From Acidobacteriota bacterium (lineage in GTDB: Bacteria; Acidobacteriota; Blastocatellia; Pyrinomonadales; Pyrinomonadaceae): a stretch of DNA of 11,138 bases. Below are positions 1 through 6,106 of this stretch, piece after piece. Below the pieces are notes generated by a model. That model was given only the letters and a program-made list of their open reading frames with translations, had not been told where the DNA came from and made no database searches. The DNA lies in NCBI GenBank assembly GCA_020199975.1, contig JAIVJP010000040.1, positions 1 to 11,138 on the forward strand, in the 5' to 3' direction. A program made the position numbers and the translations under genes. The first letter of the stretch is position 1; each line of letters opens with the position of its first letter.

Positions 1-288
1 CCCCGCCATTTCCCAATGACCTGTGGTTGTGTCTTTGCCATTAGAACGCAGAGCGCATCGTCCGTAGGAACCCCGGGGTTCGGCCAAAGCCAGTACACCT
101 TTCAACGGGCGAATGTTACCCAGCCCGTAACGCTGCAGGTTTGGAAGACGAACCGGACGTGACTCGAGTATGTGGCCGAATGTGTCGGAGCCCTTATCGC
201 CCCACGCCTCCGCATCAGGCATCTCGCCAATGCCCGCGCCGTCAAGGACTATTAGGCTAATGCGATTGAAATGGTTGTTATGAGACAT
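1..288 (-). CDS. deoB: Phosphopentomutase, N-terminal 96 residues (runs off left edge)
   Basis: Phosphopentomutase interconverts (deoxy)ribose-1-phosphate and (deoxy)ribose-5-phosphate in cytoplasmic nucleoside salvage. It belongs to the alkaline phosphatase superfamily and binds two Mn2+ ions. The start ATG is at 288-286 and the frame is open to base 1. The translation shows the family landmarks in order: LIVLDGAGIGEMPDAE (residues 12-27) with metal-ligand Asp16, GDKGSDTFGHI (30-40), LPNLQRYGLGNIRPLKG (48-64), and the nucleophile loop GKDTTTGHWEMAG (84-96). By position, Thr87 matches the phosphorylated Thr85 of the Bacillus enzyme. The remaining metal ligands (D, DH and H motifs in the last third) lie outside the window. 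The ribosome binding site is weak (GGA 7 nt upstream). It lies downstream of the VWA gene on the same strand but is separated from it by a foldback repeat, so co-transcription is uncertain. Confidence 0.95.
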   Translation of the reverse strand, partial: MSHNNHFNRISLIVLDGAGIGEMPDAEAWGDKGSDTFGHILESRPVRLPNLQRYGLGNIRPLKGVLALAEPRGSYGRCALRSNGKDTTTGHWEMAG

Positions 289-303
289 GTGTCAATCCAA
301 AGA

Positions 304-460
304 ACATTTTCCATTCATCATTTTCCATTTCATTTGTCACCTTCCGGATCGACCCTGGTTCTGTCGTACTGATAGCTAAGATGCTATGTAGCATTTTGGG
401 TCCCATTAAACTGAAATAACAAATGAGAAATTATGAGAAATGGAAAATTATGGAAAATGG
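304..460. repeat. Foldback (MITE-like) intergenic inverted repeat
   Basis: Two arms of about 30 bp rich in TTTCCATTT, at about 305-334 (plus sense) and 425-460 (inverted), are imperfect inverted copies of each other around a core of about 85 bp. Both contain CATTTTCCAT and TTTTCCATTTC in the same order when the right arm is read on the minus strand. The core holds a second palindrome, ATGCTA-TG-TAGCAT (381-394), extended by A-T and G-T pairs to 378-397. There is no ORF and no obvious target duplication. The element fills most of the deoB/VWA gap. It could be a non-autonomous mobile element or a structured RNA/termination region. The repeat is directly visible, but its nature is inferred. Confidence 0.6.
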
Positions 461-497
461 ATTTGCTCAGCTCCTGGCAGTAGATCCTTAGCCCCGG

Positions 498-1727
498 CTA
501 TCCCTTCGGAGCGAAGTACCCTTGTCGCGCACGAACCTGTGGCTTGTCAGGAACGCCACGCACCTCGATGCGAATTGCTCGAAACTTCCCATCGCGTGCC
601 TTATTTGTAGGGTAATAACTCAAACTGTATTGCGTACCGATTTCGTTAGCTACCTGAGCAAAGGCGGCGCGAGCATCCTGTAAGCTGGCCGCGACGAAAT
701 TCTTGCCGCCGCTGGCCTTTGCCAGGTCGTTCATCTCCCGACGGGCGAGATTGTAAAGATCGCGGCTGATCTGCATCCGCTCAAACGAGCCCATCTGGCA
801 AAAGTCTGAGAAGTCTTCCGAGCTAGCGCGCGGTACAAAGATCGCGCGGTAGCGCTCGAGCTGTTTCGCCGAAAGACTTAAGCGGCCATCATCCTGGCAG
901 TCTTTCAGTAGGCGATCCTCGACGAAATCCTCGGTGTTGACCTGAATGAAATAACAAGCGATTCCAGCGCTGGTTAATTTCGCACGCGCGGCGCCGAAGT
1001 CTATATCACTCGTCGAATCAACCCCATCAGTTAAAGCGACGACAGCACGACGGCCACGCACATCCTCACGCGGAGGCTCTCGAAATACCTGCCGGGCGAC
1101 ACGTTCCAGCGCGTCGTAAAACGGCGTTCCGTTCGCGGACCCCAGACCCTGAATCGCTTTTTGAAGCAACTGTCGATTTGCTGTCAGTTCAGAGATCACT
1201 TCGACTGTCGCGACTTGCGTGTTCCCTTTCTGCTCCGTGTTGAAAGCCACTATCGCGACCCGGTCCCCCGAGCGAAGGTTGTTAATAAAAGCATTCGCGG
1301 CCTGGCGGATGAGCGCAACGTCCGCGCGGGTGGAGCCGGAGGTATCGAGGAGTAGGGCGATCTCAAAAGGCGCCTCCGTGGTGCCGAAGTTTGCTATCGA
1401 CTGTTGTTGACCGTCTTCGTACACCAGAAAGTTTTCCCGACGCAATCCTGGCAACGGTCGTCCCGAGTTGTTTTTAATTACCGCTGGGACTGAGACGAGC
1501 TGGGTCTCGACGCGCACCACGTCACCCTCGTCCACATCTTCCGGCGCCGACACCGGCGAGCCTTTCGCCGGAGTAGACCGAGTTTCACTTCCGGCAACTC
1601 GGCGGGGCCGTTGCTTCGTTTGCTCCTGGCCATCGGCTGGCAAAACCCAGGGGAAGAAGCAAACTAGCAGCAGGGTTAGAGTCCTCTGGCGCAATGGAAA
1701 AAGGCTGTTGGATTTGCTTGCTTGCAT
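498..1727 (-). CDS. Secreted VWA-domain protein, VWFA-related acidobacterial family
   Basis: The 409-residue protein has an N-terminal signal-like segment: basic residues, hydrophobic stretch at about 17-30 (LTLLLVCFFPWVLP), then ADGQ. A low-complexity linker (35-70) follows, then a domain with the motif LRRENFLVYEDGQ (95-107) and a von Willebrand A domain. The MIDAS metal site is complete: D128-T-S130-G-S132, T201 in NGTPFYDAL, and D234 in ALTDGVD. The C-terminus (YSLSYYPTN...VRARQGYFAP) is typical of the VWFA-related acidobacterial family (TIGR03436 type). An insertion at about 267-330 between the VWA core and the last helix carries two cysteines (C277, C310) that could pair in the periplasm. 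Function is unknown; VWA domains usually mediate metal-dependent protein contacts. No Shine-Dalgarno is evident at this ATG. A promoter candidate lies at 1757-1784. Confidence 0.85.
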   Translation of the reverse strand: MQASKSNSLFPLRQRTLTLLLVCFFPWVLPADGQEQTKQRPRRVAGSETRSTPAKGSPVSAPEDVDEGDVVRVETQLVSVPAVIKNNSGRPLPGLRRENFLVYEDGQQQSIANFGTTEAPFEIALLLDTSGSTRADVALIRQAANAFINNLRSGDRVAIVAFNTEQKGNTQVATVEVISELTANRQLLQKAIQGLGSANGTPFYDALERVARQVFREPPREDVRGRRAVVALTDGVDSTSDIDFGAARAKLTSAGIACYFIQVNTEDFVEDRLLKDCQDDGRLSLSAKQLERYRAIFVPRASSEDFSDFCQMGSFERMQISRDLYNLARREMNDLAKASGGKNFVAASLQDARAAFAQVANEIGTQYSLSYYPTNKARDGKFRAIRIEVRGVPDKPQVRARQGYFAPKG

Positions 1728-1756
1728 GACGATAAGCGGTTCGAAGTCTTTGAATA

Positions 1757-1784
1757 ACTATAACTTGAAACACTGAGACTGCAA
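1757..1784 (-). promoter_or_regulatory. Candidate sigma70-type promoter for the VWA gene
   Basis: On the minus strand TTGCAG (1784-1779) is followed after 16 bp by TATAGT (1762-1757), about 30 bp upstream of the VWA start codon. Four of six bases match the -35 consensus and five of six the -10. It is placed by sequence and position only. Confidence 0.35.
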
Positions 1785-1862
1785 AAGCGCGCGGCGCATC
1801 GTGGCTTTAAAACAGTGTCGGTTTCTCGGTAGGGGTTAATTTGGGTTTCGGAACGTGATCCT

Positions 1863-1938
1863 GGAGGGATCTAAGTTAATAGCCGTGGCGTCGCGCAAAC
1901 GCTCGCCCACGGCTATTAACTTAAATCCCTTCGGGATT
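1863..1938. repeat. Long near-perfect intergenic hairpin (REP-like)
   Basis: The left arm 1872-1888 (TAAGTTAATAGCCGTGG) pairs perfectly over 17 bp with 1907-1923. After one C/A mismatch the pairing continues outward (1863-1870 with 1925-1932), with one G-T pair. The 18-nt loop contains a small GCG-CAAA-CGC stem (1893-1902). Immediately next to it AATCCC-TTC-GGGATT (1924-1938) forms a second, competing hairpin. There is no T-run as in an intrinsic terminator. The form fits a dispersed palindromic (REP-like) element or a structured RNA. The copy number cannot be judged from this window. Confidence 0.7.
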
Positions 1939-2004
1939 CGAAAACACCTTGAATCTGACCTCAAGCTCAAACTGACCACTACCGTGTTTCTTTTCCTGCT
2001 CACC

Positions 2005-2034
2005 TTGACAGTCCCGCTGCGGTTCTCTTAGCAT
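2005..2034 (+). promoter_or_regulatory. Candidate promoter for the tRNA-Val/tRNA-Asp unit
   Basis: A perfect -35 hexamer TTGACA (2005-2010) is followed after 18 bp by TAGCAT (2029-2034), which matches four of six -10 bases. It would give a leader of about 140 nt before tRNA-Val that begins inside the foldback at 2030-2085. An alternative is TTGAAG with a TTTAGT-like -10 near 2088-2118. The choice is uncertain. Confidence 0.3.
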
Positions 2035-2182
2035 GACGTTCGCTCGCAGCGACTTATGAGAGTCGTCGCAACGTTAGTTGATGCTCTTTGAAGTGCGCGT
2101 GCCCGAGGAGAGTTTAGTAGAGCCAGACATCATGTTTGGCAGTGGGGGCAGCGATTGGCAGGAATGCCTGTCCCAGGTATCG

Positions 2183-2257
2183 AGGCACGTATGTCAATGG
2201 TAGACGGCTTCCCTTACAAGGAAGAGGTTGGGGGTTCGAATCCCTCCGTGCCTACCA
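2183..2257 (+). tRNA. tRNA-Val (anticodon UAC)
   Basis: A full cloverleaf can be drawn. The acceptor stem AGGCACG (2183-2189) pairs with CGTGCCT (2247-2253). The discriminator is A2254 and CCA is encoded at 2255-2257. The D stem is TGTC/GACG with a short 7-nt loop AATGGTA. The anticodon stem CTTCC/GGAAG encloses the loop CTTACAA with TAC at 2215-2217. The T arm is GGGGG-TTCGAAT-CCCTC. Anticodon UAC reads GUA valine codons, and the anticodon arm is the standard one of bacterial tRNA-Val(UAC). The first pair is A-U rather than the usual G-C. Total length is 75 nt. Confidence 0.93.
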
Positions 2258-2285
2258 TTTACTATTGTCAGGATAGAGATTCTTG

Positions 2286-2357
2286 CTGTCTTCGGACAGA
2301 CATAGTATCGTGCGGCAGGGCAGGATTTGATAGATCGAATTGCCTGCCCTACTTTTT
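2286..2357 (+). terminator. Hairpins and T-run between the two tRNA genes (probable terminator)
   Basis: The stem AGGGCAGG (2317-2324) / CCTGCCCT (2343-2350) is followed, after AC, by TTTTT (2353-2357), which resembles an intrinsic terminator for tRNA-Val. Upstream, CTGTC-TTCG-GACAG (2286-2299) is a UUCG-capped hairpin that could be a processing or pausing element. The gap of 118 bp to tRNA-Asp contains no good separate promoter, so termination is probably partial or the structures act in RNA processing. Confidence 0.5.
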
Positions 2358-2370
2358 GACATCGGGTTTG

Positions 2371-2454
<84 letters not shown>

Positions 2455-2456
2455 TT

Positions 2457-2502
2457 AAGCGGTTGTCCTTCCGCAGATTAAGGGCAGCCGCTTTTCGCTT
2501 TT
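2457..2502 (+). terminator. Intrinsic terminator of the tRNA unit
   Basis: AGCGGTTGTCCTT (2458-2470) pairs with AAGGGCAGCCGCT (2480-2492) over 13 bp including two G-T pairs. The loop is 9 nt, and the T-rich tail is TTTTCGCTTTT (2492-2502). It starts 5 nt after the CCA end of tRNA-Asp. Confidence 0.8.
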
Positions 2503-2914
2503 GGATTCAGAATCTTTTGAACCCATCCTCCAAACTTGCACCGAGAAATCTGCAGGTGCCCGGTATGCGGAGGCCTTCATAACCTCTCAGAATCCTCATT
2601 AGCACGATCTGCTCCTGCTCGTGCCTCCTGATTATCTCGTTGTAAGAAGGCAGCCACACCTCGACGGTGCGTTCTTGGTTCGAACGCGCTTTTGACACGC
2701 TGCAATGTTGCTTTACCGATGACGCCGTACCGGCGCACCTTCCGATGAGTCCCTTCTCTATGCAGCTATCCCCTCAAAATGTGGAACCGCTGAGAGGCGG
2801 GTGTAAGTTTCCCGAGCCTTCCGGCTAAATTACTGGGAGTATACTCAAGCCGAGGGCTACGATTGTAGGGGCCTGTCTCCGCGTCATTTGCGACCAGTTC
2901 AAGGTACGATTTCA
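2503..2914. other. Intergenic region upstream of moeA
   Basis: I see no supported gene in these roughly 410 bp. Small perfect hairpins occur: GCACGA/TCGTGC (about 2611-2633), GCGTTC-TTGGTTC-GAACGC (2669-2687) and CGCCG-TAC-CGGCG (about 2723-2735). A TTGACA hexamer at 2692-2697 lacks a good -10 partner, and TATACT at 2840-2845 is a possible -10 with no clear -35. The CTGAGA near 2790 does not sit in a TPP riboswitch context. No molybdenum-cofactor riboswitch consensus was recognised. Confidence 0.45.
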
Positions 2915-4126
2915 ATGATCACTGTGGCCGAAGCCATTCAGATTGTTAAGGAGCAGACTCAGGTGCTGTCTCCTGAGCGGGTCGAGCTTGAAGATGCATT
3001 AAGTCGATTTCTCGCCGAAGACGTCATCGCCGATTCTGACCTGCCGCCTTTCGATCGCTCCCAAATGGATGGTTACGCAGTGCGGGCTGCTGACACTCAG
3101 AATGCCCCGGTTCGCTTGCGAATTGTGGGCGAGTCGGTGGCGGGCGCGGGCTGGCATAACGAAATGCTGGCTGGTCAAGCCGTTCGCATTATGACCGGCG
3201 CACCAGTCCCGAAAGGCGCCGATACCGTGCAGCAAGTGGAGCTAACGCACGAACTGGATGAAGGAGCAACGGTTGAGATCCAGCAATCTGCAGAGGTGGG
3301 AAGATCTATCGTTAGGCGTGCCAGTGAAATTAAGGCAGGTGAGAAGGTTCTACATGCGGGCGAGCACATCAATGCGGCGATGATGGCCGTGCTGGCGTCT
3401 TTTGGCCAGGCGAAGGTGACGGTTGGGCGGGAACCGAGGGTTGCGGTGCTGGCAACAGGCAGCGAGCTAGTCGCAGTAGATCAACAACCCGGCCAGGACC
3501 AGATACGCGACTCGAACAATTATTCAATCGGTGCCTACGCCGCGCTGGCCGGCGCCATCGTCGAACTGATGCCCCTCGCCGGCGATGACCCGGGCTTGCT
3601 GAAGCATCAGATCGCCACGGCTGCCGAACGCTCCGACGTTGTTGTCACCTCGGGCGGCGTTTCGATGGGAGTTTATGATTTCACCAAGACGGCCCTGAAA
3701 GAACTTGGTGGAGAGATATTCTTTGAACGTGTCTCGCTGCGCCCCGGTAAACCAACAGTCTTCGCACGACTGCCAAACGGCGTACTCGTATTTGGTTTGC
3801 CGGGAAATCCGGTGTCGGTCTCGGTGACCTTCAATCTGTTTGCGCGCACTTCGTTGTTCGCAATGCAGGGCGCGCATGAGCCGGCGCTTGAAGAGGAATG
3901 GGCCATACTCGAACGCAGCGTAAAAGGATCAGTCGATAGGGAAAGTTATTTGCCAGGCCAAATAAGAACCGGGGAAGCGGGGCATCTCTTGGCCCAACCT
4001 TTGAAATGGGGAGGATCGTCGGATTTCATCGCGTTCGCGCGAGCGACTGGACTGATTAGAGTTCCCGCCGGAGTTGCGACGCTCCGGATTGGGTCGACGG
4101 TACGCTTCGTACGTTTACCGTCGTGA
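2915..4126 (+). CDS. moeA: Molybdopterin molybdotransferase MoeA
   Basis: MoeA inserts molybdate into adenylylated molybdopterin, the last common step of molybdenum cofactor synthesis in the cytoplasm. The 403-residue length matches the family (about 400-410). Landmarks in order: an N-terminal MITVAEAIQIV; PPFDRSQMDGYAVRA (44-58, with the conserved Asp52); GAPVPKGADTVQQVE (95-109); the MogA-like nucleotide domain with LATGSEL (179-185, Glu184), IRDSN (197-201) and TSGGVSMGVYDF (245-256, Asp255); then RPGKPTVFARL (276-286) and FGLPGNPVSV (293-302). The C-terminal beta domain runs from about 327. The ATG at 2915 is preferred over an in-frame TTG at 2888 because AAGG (2901-2904) lies at a suitable distance and MI(T/S)V is the usual family start. 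It converges on the CarF-like gene with only 24 bp between the stop codons. Confidence 0.95.
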   Translation: MITVAEAIQIVKEQTQVLSPERVELEDALSRFLAEDVIADSDLPPFDRSQMDGYAVRAADTQNAPVRLRIVGESVAGAGWHNEMLAGQAVRIMTGAPVPKGADTVQQVELTHELDEGATVEIQQSAEVGRSIVRRASEIKAGEKVLHAGEHINAAMMAVLASFGQAKVTVGREPRVAVLATGSELVAVDQQPGQDQIRDSNNYSIGAYAALAGAIVELMPLAGDDPGLLKHQIATAAERSDVVVTSGGVSMGVYDFTKTALKELGGEIFFERVSLRPGKPTVFARLPNGVLVFGLPGNPVSVSVTFNLFARTSLFAMQGAHEPALEEEWAILERSVKGSVDRESYLPGQIRTGEAGHLLAQPLKWGGSSDFIAFARATGLIRVPAGVATLRIGSTVRFVRLPS

Positions 4127-4150
4127 ACCTCAGCTGCGGCGAAGGCAAAC

Positions 4151-5008
4151 TTACATCCGAGGGTTGTCGCAGCTATTCTTGGCCAGTCGTTTGCTTGCGT
4201 TAGTTTCGATTCCGAGAAAGCGCAAAATGGCCTCAAGTTTGCGAAAGAACCGGATCTTGTTCAAGAGTGGATTAAGCCAGCCATTGGTGATGCAGTAGTG
4301 TCTTTCAAATGGTTCCGTGTGGTGGAGCTGATGATGCCGTGGTTCCAGGACCAGGCGCAAACGTTGCAACCAGCGTACTCCGGCGGAAGGTCTTTCCTGA
4401 TGCGCCCACTTGTGAAAGACGTTGGTGGCGACTGTTGCGGCGGCCATTAAAGATGTGCCCAAGATCGCAAATGCAAGCAGACCATGCTGACTCACCCAAA
4501 GCAAAAACAGGCACAGCGCGAGGACGGGAACGGCCAGAATGCACACGTTTCCTACAATACTCACGAGCGTATGCGTGCAAATATCACGGGGAAAAATGTG
4601 GTGTTGCCGAAACGGTTTAACCAGTGCCGGGCCTACTACTGGGGTATCTTCCGAGAAGTAAGTGTCGGCGGCCCAATGTACCAACCCTCCGACGAAGTCG
4701 CCCAACACGAACGCGAGTGGAATGGCAAGTGCCGCCAGCCAGAGCAGTTTAAGCTCGTACAGACGATCGAACGAAAAATAGACATTGGTACCAAATAGGA
4801 CCGGAAAAAGGATTGAGGTTGAATGTTCCAGGAAGGCATGAGCCGGAGTGGAGTGTTCCGCGATCCCACTGTATCCGGGGGAGGAACTCGCCAATGAGCC
4901 GTCGGGCATGAGGACCACCGCCCCCGCCAACTGATCGTTTTGCGCCGGCGGCGGCGAGCCCAGTCGCTCCTTTTCCAAATCGACGGGATCTTGAAGAAGA
5001 GCTGACAT
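4151..5008 (-). CDS. CarF/TMEM189-family membrane lipid desaturase (plasmanylethanolamine desaturase-like)
   Basis: The 285-residue membrane protein carries the histidine motifs of the Lipid_desat (TMEM189/Kua/CarF) family. In this family Myxococcus CarF and animal PEDS1 desaturate the 1-O-alkyl chain of ether phospholipids to the vinyl ether of plasmalogens, using a di-iron centre and O2. Visible motifs: GDFVGGLVHWAADTY (103-117, H111), RQHHIFPRDICTH (134-146, H136/H137/H146), FHKWAHQE (198-205, H199/H203), RHHQLHH (224-230) and RHYCITNGWLNPLL (236-249, H237), then FFRKLE and FLGIE near the end. Hydrophobic segments lie at about 88-107, 149-171 and 177-197. The first 60 residues form a polar, proline-rich extension with no motif I recognise. 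Its ATG follows the upstream gene's TGA by 4 nt with no good ribosome binding site, suggesting translational coupling. The exact substrate is inferred. Confidence 0.85.
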   Translation of the reverse strand: MSALLQDPVDLEKERLGSPPPAQNDQLAGAVVLMPDGSLASSSPGYSGIAEHSTPAHAFLEHSTSILFPVLFGTNVYFSFDRLYELKLLWLAALAIPLAFVLGDFVGGLVHWAADTYFSEDTPVVGPALVKPFRQHHIFPRDICTHTLVSIVGNVCILAVPVLALCLFLLWVSQHGLLAFAILGTSLMAAATVATNVFHKWAHQERPSAGVRWLQRLRLVLEPRHHQLHHTEPFERHYCITNGWLNPLLNKIRFFRKLEAILRFLGIETNASKRLAKNSCDNPRM

Positions 5009-5012
5009 TTAC

Positions 5013-5858
5013 TCAAATAGTGATGATACGCGGCTTGCAATAACCTTCGATGGAGGTTGCCGCAATTCTGTTTGTGATAACTTTAAACCCGGCAAATCCC
5101 GGCAGGCTTTCCATCCGCTGGCCGACATTTTTATCAAAAATTTGCACGCCATTGATGCCCTTGAACAGTGTGGCGATAACGTAGTCAGTGTCCTTTTGTG
5201 GCTTCGGGCCCTGTCCCACGGGTGTCCAGAACATACCCACCATAAATCGTGAAAGCTTTCGCGTAAAGCCTGAACCTTCCATCCGAAGACGTGCTACCTG
5301 CCAGTAAAAATTGGAGTGAATTGCTTCCTCCTGAGCGATGGCGCGCAATAACTGTTCAAGCACCGGGTGACCCGCGAGTTTCCATAGCCGGCGGTAGCCC
5401 TGCAGCGTGGTCATCTCATTAATAGCGCCCCACACCATGTGGACGCCGGAAAAATGTCTCCCAAACATTTTCGCAATCCATGAACTGATCTGATTCTCGA
5501 TGGTGTAACTCCGCGGAATGGCCGCTTTGGCATCATTCCGCCAGTCTTTACTGGTTTGAATACCTGCGGCGTTCATGAATAGGTTGATCAACCTGGCATG
5601 CTCATACTCTTCCACACTCCAGCGATCCATAAACTTGCGAAAGAATGGGTTCCGACCCGTCGGGGTGCGCAGAAGCTCGTTGTAGTAAACCTCTGTATAG
5701 CTCTCCACGTCGCGCATGTAATATAGCACCGGAACGAACTCGGGACTGATGGGATAGTTAGCTACCTCATCCCAGCGAATGCTATTAACGAACTCCTTGC
5801 TCAGCGCACGCGGCTGCTGTTCATACCAATCAAGGACCTCTTTATCTGTTTCAAACAT
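5013..5858 (-). CDS. Ferritin-like di-iron protein, acyl-ACP desaturase (FA_desaturase_2)-like
   Basis: The 281-residue soluble protein, mostly helical, shows the two-fold carboxylate/histidine pattern of ferritin-like di-iron oxygenases: Glu in VESYTEVYYNELL (E52 or E56), E84-Y-E-H87 in SVEEYEHARL, E148 in NEMTT, and E178-A-I-H181 in QEEAIHSNFY. The order E...ExxH...E...ExxH is that of plant-type acyl-ACP desaturases and their bacterial relatives, which introduce a double bond into a carrier-bound acyl chain using O2 and reduced ferredoxin. The ATG at 5858 is chosen because GGGAGG lies 8 nt upstream and the product then starts MFETDKEVLDWYEQQP, a normal family start; the frame is open upstream to 5978. 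It is the first gene of a pair with the CarF-like gene. A hydroxylase or N-oxygenase role cannot be excluded, since the ferritin-like fold covers these too. Confidence 0.75.
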   Translation of the reverse strand: MFETDKEVLDWYEQQPRALSKEFVNSIRWDEVANYPISPEFVPVLYYMRDVESYTEVYYNELLRTPTGRNPFFRKFMDRWSVEEYEHARLINLFMNAAGIQTSKDWRNDAKAAIPRSYTIENQISSWIAKMFGRHFSGVHMVWGAINEMTTLQGYRRLWKLAGHPVLEQLLRAIAQEEAIHSNFYWQVARLRMEGSGFTRKLSRFMVGMFWTPVGQGPKPQKDTDYVIATLFKGINGVQIFDKNVGQRMESLPGFAGFKVITNRIAATSIEGYCKPRIITI

Positions 5859-5968
5859 GAGGAGACCCTCCCGGTTACGGTATAACGAAGTGTTACTGTG
5901 GATGTCTGACCTTACGAGTACTGCCCTGTGATTGGATTTTCCGACTGAGATTATTCTGATATGCTGAA

Positions 5969-5989
5969 CAAAAGGCAATAGTCCTTTTG
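5969..5989. promoter_or_regulatory. Perfect 7-bp inverted repeat between divergent genes
   Basis: CAAAAGG (5969-5975) and CCTTTTG (5983-5989) are perfect inverted repeats with a 7-nt spacer, centred between the desaturase-like gene (minus strand) and moaC (plus strand). The position and symmetry suit a dimeric regulator's operator, though it may be only a small hairpin. It lies just upstream of the moaC promoter candidate. Confidence 0.35.
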
Positions 5990-5994
5990 CTACT

Positions 5995-6025
5995 TTGCCA
6001 TAGGCCGCGAAGTATTCATTATATC
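5995..6025 (+). promoter_or_regulatory. Weak promoter candidate for moaC
   Basis: TTGCCA (5995-6000) and TATATC (6020-6025) are separated by 19 bp, upstream of both possible moaC starts. The spacing is long and the match is partial, so this is tentative. Confidence 0.22.
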
Positions 6026-6106
6026 TACCTCGTTAGTCCGGTATCCCATTCGCAGGCCCCAGAACTCATGCAGCAAACTAGCGAATGGAATTCTTTAGAG
6101 TTGCGT

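Larger units (their letters stand above)
1728..2182. other. 455-bp intergenic region between the VWA gene and the tRNA pair
   Basis: No convincing ORF is present. It carries the VWA promoter candidate (1757-1784), the REP-like hairpin (1863-1938), a second, imperfect foldback at 2030-2085 and a tRNA promoter candidate (2005-2034). In the second foldback AGCAT/ATGCT, ACGTT/AACGT and GCGACT/AGTCGT pair around the loop TATGAG with small internal loops. A short stem GGCAGG-AATG-CCTGTC (about 2158-2173) sits just before the tRNA and may be part of its leader. Confidence 0.55.

Noticed and set aside
304..460. CRISPR-like repetition of TTTCCATTT motifs
   Set aside because: Copies are inverted and irregularly spaced, with no unique spacers of constant length.
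2507..2698. Minus-strand 63-codon ORF with a GTG start (VEVWLPSYNEIIRRHEQEQ)
   Set aside because: No ribosome binding site, no recognisable domain, and it overlaps the tail of the tRNA terminator and small hairpins; treated as chance unless conserved.
2780..2850. CTGAGA in a small stem upstream of moeA, suggestive of a TPP riboswitch
   Set aside because: The other conserved TPP blocks (such as GAACCTGAT) are absent and moeA is not a thiamine gene.
3524..3877. Minus-strand 117-codon ORF within moeA
   Set aside because: Antisense shadow of a clearly conserved gene.
5859..5978. Upstream in-frame extension of the ferritin-like protein (40 residues)
   Set aside because: The ATG at 5858 has a strong GGGAGG at the right distance and fits the family start; the extension has no domain features and reaches into the dyad at 5969-5989.
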